Shown here piece after piece: positions 48,313 through 57,711 of a stretch of DNA of 64,000 nt (positions within the stretch are counted from its first letter, which is position 1; each line of letters begins with the position of its first letter). The notes beneath the pieces are model-generated. The model was given only the letters and a program-made list of their open reading frames with translations, searched no databases and was not told where the DNA came from. The position numbers were made by a program, and so were the translations under genes. Origin of the DNA: Acidobacteriota bacterium. Its GTDB lineage: Bacteria > Acidobacteriota > Terriglobia > Acidiferrales > UBA7541. Location: positions 60,699 to 124,698 of the forward strand of contig JACQDE010000052.1 of NCBI GenBank assembly GCA_016201285.1. Reading direction: 5' to 3'.

Positions 48313-49254
48313 ATGTGGGGTGACTGGCATCAACTCTGGCATATCGTTTCGGTGCCCGACAATGTCCCCATCGTGGCGCTGCTCTTCCTGGTGCCGTTCT
48401 ATACGTGGTACGGATTCCGCGAGGCGTTTGCGCACGACCGTCTGATCGGGCAGCTCGAGGCCGACCCGCAAATGGCCAAGACGCACCACCGCAAGCCCTA
48501 TCCCTACAAGACGGGCTGGGACAAAGAAGTGCACGTGTGGCCGTACCTGATGCGGATTGAATTCCTGGCGGCCATCATTCTCACCGTCATCCTGATGTTC
48601 TGGTCCATCACGCTGAATGCGCCGCTGGAAGAGCCGGCCAACCCGAGCCTGACGATGAACCCGTCGAAGGCGCCGTGGTACTTCCTGGGCTTACAGGAGA
48701 TGCTGGTGTACTTCGACCCGTGGATTGCGGGCGTGGTGATGCCGTCGCTGATTATCGTGGGACTGATGGCCATACCTTATATCGACGCGAACCCGCTGGG
48801 CAACGGCTACTACACCTACAAGCAGCGGAGGTTCTCCATCTGGGCGTTTCTGATCGGGTTTCTGGCGCTGTGGTGCGTCATGATCGTGGTCGGCACGTTC
48901 ATCCGCGGGCCGGGCTGGCAGTGGTTTTGGCCGACGCAGACGTGGGACCACAACCGGCTGGAGTTTGCTGTCAACCGGAACCTGCACGAGATTTTCGGGA
49001 TCCAGAACCGGTGGATCGCGGCGGCCTTCGGCGGGGCGGTGGTTGGGCTCTACTTCGTGGTGGCCGGCTACCTGATGCACCGGCTGTGCATGCTGACGGA
49101 GTTCAGCCGGAAGATCTACCAGCGGATGACGCTGCTGCAAATCGTCACGCTGCACACGTTGCTGATCCTGATGCTCAGCTTGCCGGCGAAGATGGCGGTG
49201 CGGCTGCTCTTCCGGATCAAATACGTTCTGGTTACGCCGTGGTTCAACATTTGA
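48313..49254 (+). CDS. petD: Cytochrome b, C-terminal (subunit IV-like) subunit
   Basis: 313 residues. PEWY-equivalent region: NPSKAPWYFLGLQEMLVYFDPWIAGVVMPS, with more helices than plastid subunit IV (three of the b6f type plus extra C-terminal helices around residues 230-300). An N-terminal membrane segment precedes a loop (DRLIGQLEADPQMAKTHHRK). Completes the split cytochrome b. Confidence 0.9.
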   Translation: MWGDWHQLWHIVSVPDNVPIVALLFLVPFYTWYGFREAFAHDRLIGQLEADPQMAKTHHRKPYPYKTGWDKEVHVWPYLMRIEFLAAIILTVILMFWSITLNAPLEEPANPSLTMNPSKAPWYFLGLQEMLVYFDPWIAGVVMPSLIIVGLMAIPYIDANPLGNGYYTYKQRRFSIWAFLIGFLALWCVMIVVGTFIRGPGWQWFWPTQTWDHNRLEFAVNRNLHEIFGIQNRWIAAAFGGAVVGLYFVVAGYLMHRLCMLTEFSRKIYQRMTLLQIVTLHTLLILMLSLPAKMAVRLLFRIKYVLVTPWFNI

Positions 49255-49304
49255 GGGATTCATCCAAGGAGTAGCGACCGGTTCTTAAGTTTTGGAGGCC
49301 TGGG

Positions 49305-52300
49305 GTGCCTGAGATTCACAACGACGATCCGATCACATCGAAATCGTACAGCGGGCCGCTGCTGGTGGCGTCGCTGCTGCTGGTCGTGTCTCTGTTCTGG
49401 GCGCTGTGGCAGGAGTTCGTGGGACTGCGGCCGTGGCGCGGATACCAGAAGGAGTTCGCCTCCGCCTACGAGAAATACCTGAAGAAGGAAATCAGCAAGC
49501 AGACGGAAGCGGCGAACGCGATCCGGTCTTCGGCGGAGTACCAGAAGCTGGAGCAGGCGGCCAAGGACGCGCGGACGGCGGCGGAACCGCCGGTGAAGAA
49601 GATTGACGAGCAGATTGCGTTCCTCAACCGGCGGATCGAGGCGCTCTCGCCGACGTTCATCACGGCGCGCGGAGAAGTGACCGCGCTCATCTACCAGGTG
49701 GAAATCGCGGCATCGGCCTCCGCGAAGAAAAGCCGCCAGGCGGACGTCGAGGAAGCCAAGAAGGGGCCGTTCAAGGTCGAACTGCCCACTGCGGACAGTA
49801 AAACCGAGAAGAAATCCTTCAACTACGATCAACTCATCGGGGAATTCGAATCGCTGAAAGAACAGAAAGCGCGGCTGACGTTGGAGCGCGCTGATGCGCG
49901 GAAGGCCGCGGATGAGGCCGAGAAAGCACTGGCCGCTTACTTCCAGGAAAAACTGGAAGGGCTTTCCGCCGACCAGATCAGGAGCCTGCTGACCGCAGTG
50001 CGGCGGACGGACGTGGCCATGCGGCAGATCAACGTGGACAGGGCTGGGCTGGTGGACCGCTGCCAGTCGTGTCACGTGGCGATGGACGCGAAACTTGTGC
50101 CGCCGGCGCTGACCGTAACGAAAGCGGCGCTGGGACTGGAGAAAAGCAAGGACGCGCCGTTCGCCAGCCATCCGCAGCCGGAGCTGCTGAAGATCCACGA
50201 CCCGGAGAAATTCGGGTGTTCGCCGTGCCACGGCGGGAACGGGCGGGCGACGAACAGCGTGGTGAAGGGACACGGGCGGCACGAATTCTGGCTGTGGCCG
50301 CTGTATTACAAAGAGAACACGGAAGCGGGCTGCCAGACATGCCATTCGGCGGACATGTACACGGACCACGCGCCGGTGCTGAACACGGGGCGGCAGCTCT
50401 TCCGGCAGAAGGGCTGCATTGGCTGCCACCGCTACGAAGGCTTCGACAACGAAGGCGAACAGCTCCTCTCCGCGCGGCTGAACATCCGGCAGCTCGAACA
50501 GCAGAAGAAGGATGCCGAGATGGAAATCCCCCGGCTGAACCGCGCGGGCGACCAGGCGCCGGACAACAAGGCGGCGCAGAACTATTACGCGCAGGCGGAC
50601 AACCTGCGAGTGCAGACAAGCTACATGGACGCGCGGATCGAACAGCTCGACGTGCGGGCGCGCTCGCTGATGCGTGAAGAGAAGAAGGTCGGACCGACGC
50701 TGAAGGAAGTCCGCATGAAGATGCGGAAGGAGTGGATACCGGTCTGGCTGGACAACACGCACGCGTGGCGGCCAACGACCAAGATGCCGCAGTTCCGGTT
50801 CAAGCCGGGAGAGGCGCAGGCCATCGCCGCATTCATCTGGCAGATGGGCGTGCCCGGACCAGCGCTGCCGAAGCAGCCGGCGGGCAATGCGATGCGCGGG
50901 AAGGAATTGCTGGAGTCGCGAGGCTGCCTGGCGTGCCACTCGATCGGAGAGGGGAACAGCGCAGTGGGCACCCACTTCGCGGCGAACCTGAGCCGGGTAG
51001 GCGAGAAGGATAACTACGACTATCTGGTGCGGTGGGTCCACAACCCGCGTGAGCGGACGCGGCCGTATGATCCGGTGGCGCGGAAAGACCTGGGACCCGA
51101 GGATTATGCGCAGCACGGCAAACCGTTCGTGTTTAACCTGGAGAACAGCCGGTCGCCGGACGGCAAACACGAACTGCAAGTGCAGCAGCCGACCGTCATG
51201 CCCAACCTGCGGCTGACGATCGAAGAGGCGCGGGACATCGCGTCGTACCTGATGACGCAGAAGCGCGCGAACACGAGCTTCCCGGCCGCCGACTACATGG
51301 ACGATTCGAAGCTGCGTGACCAGGGCCGGAAGCTGGTGGAGAATTACGGCTGCGCCGGCTGCCATGAAATCGCCACGCTCGAAGAGGCGGGGCGCATCGG
51401 CACCGAGCTGACCACCGAAGGCAGCAAGCCGATCGAGCGGCTCGACTTCTCGCTGCTCACCGAGCACGCCAAGCGCGGCATCCTGCCCGACGGCAAACCC
51501 AACGTGCGCGACGGCGAGAAAAATGCCGAATGGTACGACCACAAAGGCTTTTTCGAGCACAAGCTGGCGAACAGCGCCATCTACGACCAGGGGCGGTTTG
51601 CCACGCAGTTGAAAATGCCGCAGCCGAACGTGACACCGGAAGAGATTACGGCGCTGACGACGTTTTTGCTCGGAAGCGTGGACCCGCAGGTGCCGAAGGA
51701 TTACCTTTACAAGCCGGGAGACCAGCGGCGGGACATCCAGGAAGGCTGGTGGCTGGTCACCAAGTACAACTGCATGGGATGCCACCAGGTCGCCGTGGGG
51801 CAGCCATCGAGCCTGCAAGGGCTGTCGATGTATCAAGGGGAGAACAAGTTCAAACTGCCGCCGCCGCTCCTGGGCGAAGGTGCGCGTGTGGACCCGAACT
51901 GGCTGGCGCGGTTCCTGGAAAATCCGGCGCTCAGCAAGACGGACCTGAACCGCAATGGAGTGCGCAGTTACCTGGCGGTGCGGATGCCGACGTTCAGCTT
52001 TTCCGACGGCGAGATCCGCAAGATCGTGAGGTTCTTCCAGGCGATCGCGTCACAGGCACAGCCGTACCTGCCGCCGAAGCTGGAGCCGCTCTCGCCGCAG
52101 GAACGCGCGATGGCGCGCGAACTCTTCACGCATCCGGCGGCGCCGTGCCTGAAGTGCCACGCCACGGGCCAGGCGTCGCACGACGCCAATGCGACAGCGC
52201 CGAACTTCCTGCTGGCGCCGGAGCGTTTGCAGCCGGCCTGGACGGGCCGCTGGATCACTGAGCCGGCGCGCATGGCGCCGGGCACGGCGATGCCGTCGGG

Positions 52301-52478
52301 GCTGTTCAAGCGCGAGGGCGGACGATGGGTGTTCGCCGGGCCGCTGCCGCCGTCGCTGCAGGGCTACGCGAAAGACCACGCAGACTTGATGGTGCGGTAC
52401 ATGTTCCAGATCACGCCGGAAGAGCAGAGAATGCTGCTCGGACGCACGCCCTCGGGCGGCAAGCCCGGCGCGAAGTAA
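49305..52478 (+). CDS. Eight-heme membrane-anchored cytochrome c of the bc-type complex
   Basis: 1057 residues, GTG start. One N-terminal membrane helix (YSGPLLVASLLLVVSLFWALW), then a long helical, coiled-coil region (about residues 50-245). Eight CxxCH sites at about residues 253, 305, 343, 371, 541, 683, 823 and 948. The first four are closely spaced (multiheme-like), the last four are single monoheme-type cytochrome c domains. It takes the place of cytochrome c1 or f in the operon and likely carries electrons from the Rieske protein outward. No heme regulatory motif seen. I know of no standard name for it. Confidence 0.9.
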   Translation: MPEIHNDDPITSKSYSGPLLVASLLLVVSLFWALWQEFVGLRPWRGYQKEFASAYEKYLKKEISKQTEAANAIRSSAEYQKLEQAAKDARTAAEPPVKKIDEQIAFLNRRIEALSPTFITARGEVTALIYQVEIAASASAKKSRQADVEEAKKGPFKVELPTADSKTEKKSFNYDQLIGEFESLKEQKARLTLERADARKAADEAEKALAAYFQEKLEGLSADQIRSLLTAVRRTDVAMRQINVDRAGLVDRCQSCHVAMDAKLVPPALTVTKAALGLEKSKDAPFASHPQPELLKIHDPEKFGCSPCHGGNGRATNSVVKGHGRHEFWLWPLYYKENTEAGCQTCHSADMYTDHAPVLNTGRQLFRQKGCIGCHRYEGFDNEGEQLLSARLNIRQLEQQKKDAEMEIPRLNRAGDQAPDNKAAQNYYAQADNLRVQTSYMDARIEQLDVRARSLMREEKKVGPTLKEVRMKMRKEWIPVWLDNTHAWRPTTKMPQFRFKPGEAQAIAAFIWQMGVPGPALPKQPAGNAMRGKELLESRGCLACHSIGEGNSAVGTHFAANLSRVGEKDNYDYLVRWVHNPRERTRPYDPVARKDLGPEDYAQHGKPFVFNLENSRSPDGKHELQVQQPTVMPNLRLTIEEARDIASYLMTQKRANTSFPAADYMDDSKLRDQGRKLVENYGCAGCHEIATLEEAGRIGTELTTEGSKPIERLDFSLLTEHAKRGILPDGKPNVRDGEKNAEWYDHKGFFEHKLANSAIYDQGRFATQLKMPQPNVTPEEITALTTFLLGSVDPQVPKDYLYKPGDQRRDIQEGWWLVTKYNCMGCHQVAVGQPSSLQGLSMYQGENKFKLPPPLLGEGARVDPNWLARFLENPALSKTDLNRNGVRSYLAVRMPTFSFSDGEIRKIVRFFQAIASQAQPYLPPKLEPLSPQERAMARELFTHPAAPCLKCHATGQASHDANATAPNFLLAPERLQPAWTGRWITEPARMAPGTAMPSGLFKREGGRWVFAGPLPPSLQGYAKDHADLMVRYMFQITPEEQRMLLGRTPSGGKPGAK

Positions 52479-52617
52479 CAATCTCGGGTAAGTGACCGAA
52501 AGTGGAGAAGGGTATTGCCGGAGCGGGCCTGCTCGTCCCGAGCGCTTTGTGCGAGGGATTCGTTCACGGCAGGTTGCGTTCGGGAATCTCGGAAAGTTCA
52601 ACAGGAGGAATTCTTAG

Positions 52618-53400
52618 ATGAAAGCAAGATATCTGTACGCCGTACTCGCAGTTTCGCTGGCGCTCTCCGTGACAGCCTGCGGCAAGAAGGAGACCGCCGA
52701 AGAGCAGCCCGCCAAGCCGGCCGCGGCCACGGTTTCGGCGCCGGTAGATCCGGCGACGGCCGGAGCGATCACCGGAACCGTGAAGCTGGACGGCGCGGCG
52801 CCCAAAGCCCAGCGAATCAGAATGGACGCGGAGCCGAACTGCGCCAAGATGCACTCCACGCCGGTGATGGACGAAGAATACGTGGTGGGCGACAAGGGCG
52901 CGCTGGCCAACGTGGTGGTGTACGTGAAGGACGGCCTGGGCAACCGGACGTTCGACACGCCGAAGGAGACGGTGGTGCTGGACCAGAACGGCTGCGTGTA
53001 CAAGCCGCACGTAGTCGCGGTGCGCGTCAATCAGCCGGTGGAGATCGTGAACAGCGACCCGACCACCCACAACGTGCATCCGGTGCCGACGAACAACAAG
53101 GAGTGGAATAAGTCGCAGCCGCCCAAGGCGGAAAAAATCGTGGAAACCTTTGCCCGGGAAGAAGTGGCCATCCCGGTGAAGTGCAACGTCCACCCGTGGA
53201 TGAAGAGCTACATCGCGGTATTCAAGCACCCGTACTTCAAGATCACGGGGAAGGATGGAGCGTTCGAGATCAAGAACCTGCCGCCGGGCGAGTACACGCT
53301 GGTGGCGTGGCACGGCGTGCTGGGTCCTTCGGCCGAGCAAAAAGTCACGATTGGCGCGAAGGAAACGAAGGCTATCGAGTTCAGCTTCAAGGCGCAGTAA
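52618..53400 (+). CDS. Cupredoxin-like lipoprotein
   Basis: 260 residues with lipoprotein signal (LALSVTACGKK). An Ig-like or carboxypeptidase-regulatory beta domain follows. Possible type 1 copper ligands: His in DPTTHNVHPV, and Cys, His, Met in VPVKCNVHPWMKSYI (C-x2-H-x2-M). A second beta domain (GAFEIKNLPPGEYTLVAWHG) is methylamine-dehydrogenase/TonB-regulatory-like. A strong RBS (AGGAGGAAT) precedes it. Lies after the cytochrome complex, so a periplasmic copper electron carrier or copper-donor protein is plausible. Confidence 0.8.
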   Translation: MKARYLYAVLAVSLALSVTACGKKETAEEQPAKPAAATVSAPVDPATAGAITGTVKLDGAAPKAQRIRMDAEPNCAKMHSTPVMDEEYVVGDKGALANVVVYVKDGLGNRTFDTPKETVVLDQNGCVYKPHVVAVRVNQPVEIVNSDPTTHNVHPVPTNNKEWNKSQPPKAEKIVETFAREEVAIPVKCNVHPWMKSYIAVFKHPYFKITGKDGAFEIKNLPPGEYTLVAWHGVLGPSAEQKVTIGAKETKAIEFSFKAQ

Positions 53401-53504
53401 GCGGCCGAGAGGGTTGAACTCTTGGCAGAAGAAGGGGCGAGGGCAGGGTTCTCGATGCGAGAAGCTTGCCCTCGCCGAATCAATTGCCGATCGAGCTTTA
53501 GCGG

Positions 53505-54440
53505 ATGACTACGACAACAAATCGCGGGCTGCATCGCTTCGCCATCTTCACGGCGTGCTGGACGCTGTTCCTGCTCGTGGCGGGCGCGCTGGTGACGAGC
53601 AACGACGCAGGGCTGGCCGTGCCGGACTGGCCGCTCTCCTATGGCTCGCTGACGCCGCCAATGGTGGGCGGAATTTTCTACGAGCACGGCCACCGGATGG
53701 TGGCGACCATGGCGGGCCTCCTGACCATCATCCTGGCGGTGTGGGTCTCGCGGCGCGAGTCGCGGGCATGGATGCGTCGGCTGGGCTGGGCAGCGCTGGG
53801 CGCGGTGATCGCGCAGGGGCTGCTGGGCGGAATCACCGTCAAGTTCTTCCTTCCCCCGTGGGTCTCCGTCGCTCACGCGGCCGTGGCACAATCATTCTTC
53901 TGCATCCTGGTTGCCCTCGCCCTGTTCACCTCTAGCTGGTGGCAGAGCGATGTGCAGGTGATCCGCTACTCGGAACACCCGCCGGTGCGGGATCGCGCGA
54001 TCAAGGCTGTGGTCGCAATCTTTATTCAGCTTCTGCTGGGTGCAGCCTACCGGCACCATGCTCTCGGGCTCCTTCCGCACTTGCTTGGCGCAGCGGTGGT
54101 GCCCGCATTTGTTCTTTCCGCCACGAGCAGTACGCGCGACCGCCGCTTGAATGCTGCTCCGGCACTGGCTCGCTGCGGCGCGGTGCTGAAGCATGTGCTG
54201 TGCGCGCAGCTTGTGCTCGGTGGGGCCGCCTTGTGGTCGCGGCTGAGCACGCAACATGCTCCTCAGCCGATGCCGGTGATGGTCTTCTTCACCGTGGCGC
54301 ACACCGCGGTGGGCGCTCTGACGCTGGCTGCGGCGGTCCTGGTGGTTCTTGTGTCGTACCGCGTGCTCGGCCCGGCCCTGCCGGGCGAAGTCAACGCCTC
54401 GCCGTCGCCGATGACCGGCCAGGAAAGCGGTGCCGCATGA
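53505..54440 (+). CDS. ctaA: Heme A synthase (CtaA/COX15)
   Basis: 311 residues, about eight helices in two four-helix halves. HRFAIFTACWTLFLLVAGALVTSNDAGLAVPDWPLSYG near the N-terminus and FYEHGHRMVATMAGL (His ligands), then HAAVAQSFF in the first half; the second half has HHALGLLPHLLG and FTVAHTAVGALTL. It oxidises heme O to heme A for aa3-type oxidase. Overlaps ctaB by 4 nt (ATGA). Confidence 0.9.
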   Translation: MTTTTNRGLHRFAIFTACWTLFLLVAGALVTSNDAGLAVPDWPLSYGSLTPPMVGGIFYEHGHRMVATMAGLLTIILAVWVSRRESRAWMRRLGWAALGAVIAQGLLGGITVKFFLPPWVSVAHAAVAQSFFCILVALALFTSSWWQSDVQVIRYSEHPPVRDRAIKAVVAIFIQLLLGAAYRHHALGLLPHLLGAAVVPAFVLSATSSTRDRRLNAAPALARCGAVLKHVLCAQLVLGGAALWSRLSTQHAPQPMPVMVFFTVAHTAVGALTLAAAVLVVLVSYRVLGPALPGEVNASPSPMTGQESGAA

Positions 54441-55327
54441 GTTCGCGCGCCGCCATTTTTCCCCAGATTTCACGCGCGTGGGCGTACGTCGCTCTAACGA
54501 AACCGGACGTGACGTTCCTGGTGGTGATCACCACTCTGGCGGGGTTCTACCTCGGGTCTCGCGGCCCGATGAACTTCGTGCTGCTGGCCCATGCGGTGAT
54601 CGGGACAATGCTGATCGGGGCAGGCACGTCCGCGCTGAACCAGTATTTCGAGCGCGAAGCGGACGCGCAGATGCGGCGCACGGCGCGGCGGCCCTTGCCG
54701 CTGGGCGTGCTGCAGCCGGCGGAAGCGCTGGCGTTCGGGATCGGCCTGGCGGCGCTGGGCGCGGCGTATCTGGCGGTGCTGGTGAGTCCGCTCTCCAGCC
54801 TCCTGGGCGTCGTCACGTGCCTGAGTTATCTGTCGATTTATACGCCGCTAAAGAAGAGAACGACGCTGGCAACGCTGATTGGCGCGTTCCCGGGCGCGGT
54901 GCCGGTACTGATCGGCTGGGCGGCGGCGCGTGGCGGGCTGAACCGGGAAGCGTGGGTCCTCTACGCGATCCTGTTCCTCTGGCAGTTCCCGCATTTTTTC
55001 GCGATTGCCTGGGTGTACCGCGAAGATTACGCGCGCGCAGGAATCCGGATGCTGCCGGTGGTGGATGCGACCGGGGAGAGGACGTTCCGGCAGATTCTGG
55101 CGTATGCGGGCGCGCTGGTGCCGGCGAGCATGCTGCCGAGCGTGCTGGGTACGACGGGGGTTCTGTATTTCTTCGGCGCGATGGTGCTGGGGCTGGCGCA
55201 GCTCCAGGTGGCCATCTGGGCGTCGCGGGTGAAAACGAACGACAGCGCCCGGTGGCTGATGCACGCCACCGTGCTGTACCTGCCCGCGCTGCTCGGCCTG
55301 ATGATGTGGGATAAGATCGCCCGGTAG
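54437..55327 (+). CDS. ctaB: Protoheme IX farnesyltransferase (heme O synthase)
   Basis: 296 residues, UbiA family, about nine helices. LTKPDVTFLVVITTLAGFYLG, NQYFEREADAQMRRTARRPLP (Asp-rich prenyl-diphosphate site N/DxxxD), SIYTPLKKRTTLATLIGAFPG and LFLWQFPHFFAIAWVYREDY. It makes heme O from heme B for CtaA. Confidence 0.94.
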   Translation: MSSRAAIFPQISRAWAYVALTKPDVTFLVVITTLAGFYLGSRGPMNFVLLAHAVIGTMLIGAGTSALNQYFEREADAQMRRTARRPLPLGVLQPAEALAFGIGLAALGAAYLAVLVSPLSSLLGVVTCLSYLSIYTPLKKRTTLATLIGAFPGAVPVLIGWAAARGGLNREAWVLYAILFLWQFPHFFAIAWVYREDYARAGIRMLPVVDATGERTFRQILAYAGALVPASMLPSVLGTTGVLYFFGAMVLGLAQLQVAIWASRVKTNDSARWLMHATVLYLPALLGLMMWDKIAR

Positions 55328-55347
55328 GGGCGACCGGCAGGTCGCCC
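55328..55347 (+). terminator. GC hairpin after ctaB
   Basis: GGGCGACC-GGCA-GGTCGCCC directly after the stop codon; an 8-bp stem with a tetraloop. No T-run. May be partial terminator or a dispersed palindrome. Confidence 0.45.
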
Positions 55348-55359
55348 GGAAGGGGTTCC

Positions 55360-55683
55360 GTGAACACGGACCAGGAATCAATTCCAATGAATTCCAATCG
55401 TGAATCGTTATTGCTGGCAGGTACTGAGGCGCTCGTCCTGCTGAGTTGTCTCGGCGCCATCATTTGGACGGTCGCCAGCGGTATGATCTTCGACATTGAT
55501 GGATTGCTTCTGCTCATGATCAGCCTCGCCCTCTCGGCGGTGTTTGCGTTCACGCTGATTCTGCACGCGAAGAGCGAAGGCTGGCTGGAAAAGTTACCGG
55601 CGCCGGGCCGGAAGAAAGCCGCCACGGAAGCGGAATCGAAGGCGCCGCCGGCGGAGAAGGTTCCCGTCGGGGACGCGAAGTAG
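55360..55683 (+). CDS. Small membrane protein
   Basis: 107 residues (GTG start; ATG at 55387 is possible). Two hydrophobic helices (LLLAGTEALVLLSCLGAII and LLLLMISLALSAVFAFTLIL) and an Ala/Lys/Glu-rich cytoplasmic tail. Not recognised. It lies in the oxidase-assembly cluster between ctaB and the DUF420 gene. Confidence 0.65.
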   Translation: MNTDQESIPMNSNRESLLLAGTEALVLLSCLGAIIWTVASGMIFDIDGLLLLMISLALSAVFAFTLILHAKSEGWLEKLPAPGRKKAATEAESKAPPAEKVPVGDAK

Positions 55684-55690
55684 CGGTCTG

Positions 55691-56110
55691 GTGATCTCCC
55701 ATCCTGCGCTGAATGCCGCCTTGAACGGCACGGCGGCGATCCTGCTCCTTTCCGGCTACTCGTTCATCCGGAAACGCAAGGTGACCCCGCACCGGGTCTG
55801 CATGGTGGCGGCCTTCCTGACTTCGACCGCGTTCCTCATCTCCTATTTGATTTACCACGCGCGGGTGGGGTCGGCGCCGTTTCATGGGCAGGGCTGGATC
55901 CGGCCGGTCTATTTTTTCATTCTGATCACGCACATCGTGCTGGCGGCAAGCATCGTGCCGCTGGCGCTGGTGACGCTGACGCGGGCGCTGCGGGAGCAGT
56001 TTGACCGGCACCGGCGGATCGCGCGATGGACACTGCCGGTGTGGCTGTACGTTTCCGTGACCGGCGTGGTCATTTATTTCATGCTGTATCATCTCTACGC
56101 GGCGGGATGA
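55691..56110 (+). CDS. DUF420/CtaM-like membrane protein
   Basis: 139 residues, GTG start, four helices. LNAALNGTAAILLLSGYSFIRKRK, ...STAFLISYLIYHARVGSAPFHGQGW, and WLYVSVTGVVIYFMLYHLY match DUF420 (YozB/CtaM). Members are needed for assembly of heme A-containing oxidases in Firmicutes; the ctaA-ctaB context agrees. Confidence 0.85.
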   Translation: MISHPALNAALNGTAAILLLSGYSFIRKRKVTPHRVCMVAAFLTSTAFLISYLIYHARVGSAPFHGQGWIRPVYFFILITHIVLAASIVPLALVTLTRALREQFDRHRRIARWTLPVWLYVSVTGVVIYFMLYHLYAAG

Positions 56111-56134
56111 AGCACCGGCGAACGCGAGAACCCC

Positions 56135-57034
56135 TTGACCGAACCCGAAAACACTCACGCAGCCAGTGAAGCAACACCTGCTCCGGCGGCATTGCCGGGC
56201 GGGCTGGGACCCCGCTGGAAGATCGGCATCATCGTGATCGCGGTGCTGTTTGTGGTGATGCCGTTTTTGTTCTGGCGGGCGGCGTGGTTCGGCCTGCCGC
56301 TGACGGACAGGCAGATCGAAGAGAATCTGGCGGACGCGGAAAGCCCGCGCAAGGCGCAGCACGCCCTGACGCAGATCTCCGAGCGCATCGCGCGCGGGGA
56401 TTCATCGGTGAGGCGGTGGTATCCCCAAGTGATCGCGCTGGCCAGGCACAAGAACGACGAGCTGCGGATCACCGCGGCCTGGGTAATGGGGCAGGACAAC
56501 ACCCACGCCGAATTTCGCGAGGCGCTGTTGCGGATGCTGCCCGATGCGAACCCAATGGCGCGGCACAACGCCGCGCTGGCGCTGGTGCGGTTCGGCGACG
56601 CCCGCGGGCGGGCGGACATTGTCTCCATGCTGCGGCCGTACGCGATGCCGGCGCCACAAGGCGGAACGCTCGCACACCGGCTGAAGCTCGGTGACGCGGT
56701 GAATCCGGGCACAATGGTGGCGCGGATTAGATACAAGGAGCCCGGGAAACCGGACGAGCAGGAGCTGGAAGTCCGCTCCCAAGTGCCGGGAAGGATCGAG
56801 CGGTGGATCGCGCAGAACGGCGCCACCGTGGCCGTCGGAGAAGAGATCGTCCTGGTTGCGCCGAGCCAGGAGATGATCTGGGAGGCGCTGCGCGCGCTCT
56901 ACCTGGTGGGCCAGTCGGAGGATTTACCGGACGTGGAGCGGTACACGCGCCGGATGGAAGGAATTCCCACTCAGATCGCCACGCAGGCGAACCTCACGGC
57001 ACAGAAAATCCGCGAGCGCAGCCGGACCCCGTAG
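56135..57034 (+). CDS. Membrane-anchored HEAT-repeat protein with biotinyl/lipoyl-like domain
   Basis: 299 residues, TTG start. One helix (IGIIVIAVLFVVMPFLFWRA), then a HEAT-like region (residues about 85-165: ALARHKNDELRITAAWVMGQ, LRMLPDANPMARHNAALALVRFG), then a biotinyl/lipoyl-like beta segment (KLGDAVNPGTMVARIR, SQVPGRIERWIAQNGATVAVGEEIVLV). The lipoyl-type segment has no MKM lysine. Found after oxidase-assembly genes; likely a scaffold or adaptor. Function not known. Confidence 0.7.
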   Translation: MTEPENTHAASEATPAPAALPGGLGPRWKIGIIVIAVLFVVMPFLFWRAAWFGLPLTDRQIEENLADAESPRKAQHALTQISERIARGDSSVRRWYPQVIALARHKNDELRITAAWVMGQDNTHAEFREALLRMLPDANPMARHNAALALVRFGDARGRADIVSMLRPYAMPAPQGGTLAHRLKLGDAVNPGTMVARIRYKEPGKPDEQELEVRSQVPGRIERWIAQNGATVAVGEEIVLVAPSQEMIWEALRALYLVGQSEDLPDVERYTRRMEGIPTQIATQANLTAQKIRERSRTP

Positions 57035-57066
57035 GGCGACCAATCAATCAGAACAACTGAAGAAAC

Positions 57067-57117
57067 AAAGCAGATTCCTCGTCCCGATGGTTTTCATCGG
57101 GACGAGGAATTTGCTTT
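57067..57117. repeat. REP-like perfect hairpin
   Basis: Left arm 57067-57089 and right arm 57095-57117 pair over 23 nt with one mismatch around a short GTTTT loop. It has the same outer ends as the other copies but a GTCCCGATG core. It lies between two convergent genes, and may act as a bidirectional terminator. Confidence 0.8.
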
Positions 57118-57154
57118 TCGCTCCTACGCCTAGTCAAAAACAGTTGGAACAGCA

Positions 57155-57553
57155 CTAGAAGGGCAGGGTGCCGTATTTGGCTTCGAATTCCGGGAGCGGC
57201 ACCATGTCAATGGCGTCCCACGGACACCCCTCGAGGAAGGCGCCGTCGGGGCCTTTGCTGGTGCACAGCTTGCAGCCGATGCAAAGCAGCGGGTCCACCA
57301 CGATGTGACCGAAGGGCTGGTTGGCAGGGTCGGGCATCCAGAACATGCAGTCGCTCACCGGGCAATACTCGACACAGGCGGGCGAGCCGGCGCAGCCGGT
57401 GCAGCACTCGTTGATCACGGCGACGATGTTCGGCTTGCGCTTGCGCTTGTCGTTCTTGCCTTCGGAAATCGGCGCGCTCTTGACCACGCTCCCCGCGGCA
57501 AATTCTCCAATCGCGGGAAACCAGACAGACACTGCGGACTCTTGGCCGTCCAA
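57155..57553 (-). CDS. 4Fe-4S ferredoxin
   Basis: 132 residues; no ATG is available, the frame opening with TTG at 57553 and GTG at 57487 (before VKSAPISEG, with GGGGAG upstream) as alternatives. Two cluster motifs: CCTGCAGSPACVEYCP with SDCMFW, and CIGCKLC followed by GCPWDAIDM. An extended insertion between Cys groups fits ferredoxins of the 7Fe/8Fe type. Soluble electron carrier; partner unknown. Convergent with the HEAT-repeat gene. Confidence 0.8.
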   Translation of the reverse strand: MDGQESAVSVWFPAIGEFAAGSVVKSAPISEGKNDKRKRKPNIVAVINECCTGCAGSPACVEYCPVSDCMFWMPDPANQPFGHIVVDPLLCIGCKLCTSKGPDGAFLEGCPWDAIDMVPLPEFEAKYGTLPF

Positions 57554-57711
57554 ACCACCCTCCAGTAGAATACCTGTGAATTGCTGCCTAAATGATTTTC
57601 GCCGAGGCTGCCGGCGTTGTCAATGCACGCGCGGCGTACCGCTGCGCAGCAGGGAAGCGTACAATCGTGCGGTACTGGTCGAATGAGCGCGCGCGGCAGG
57701 GGGAGGAACTC

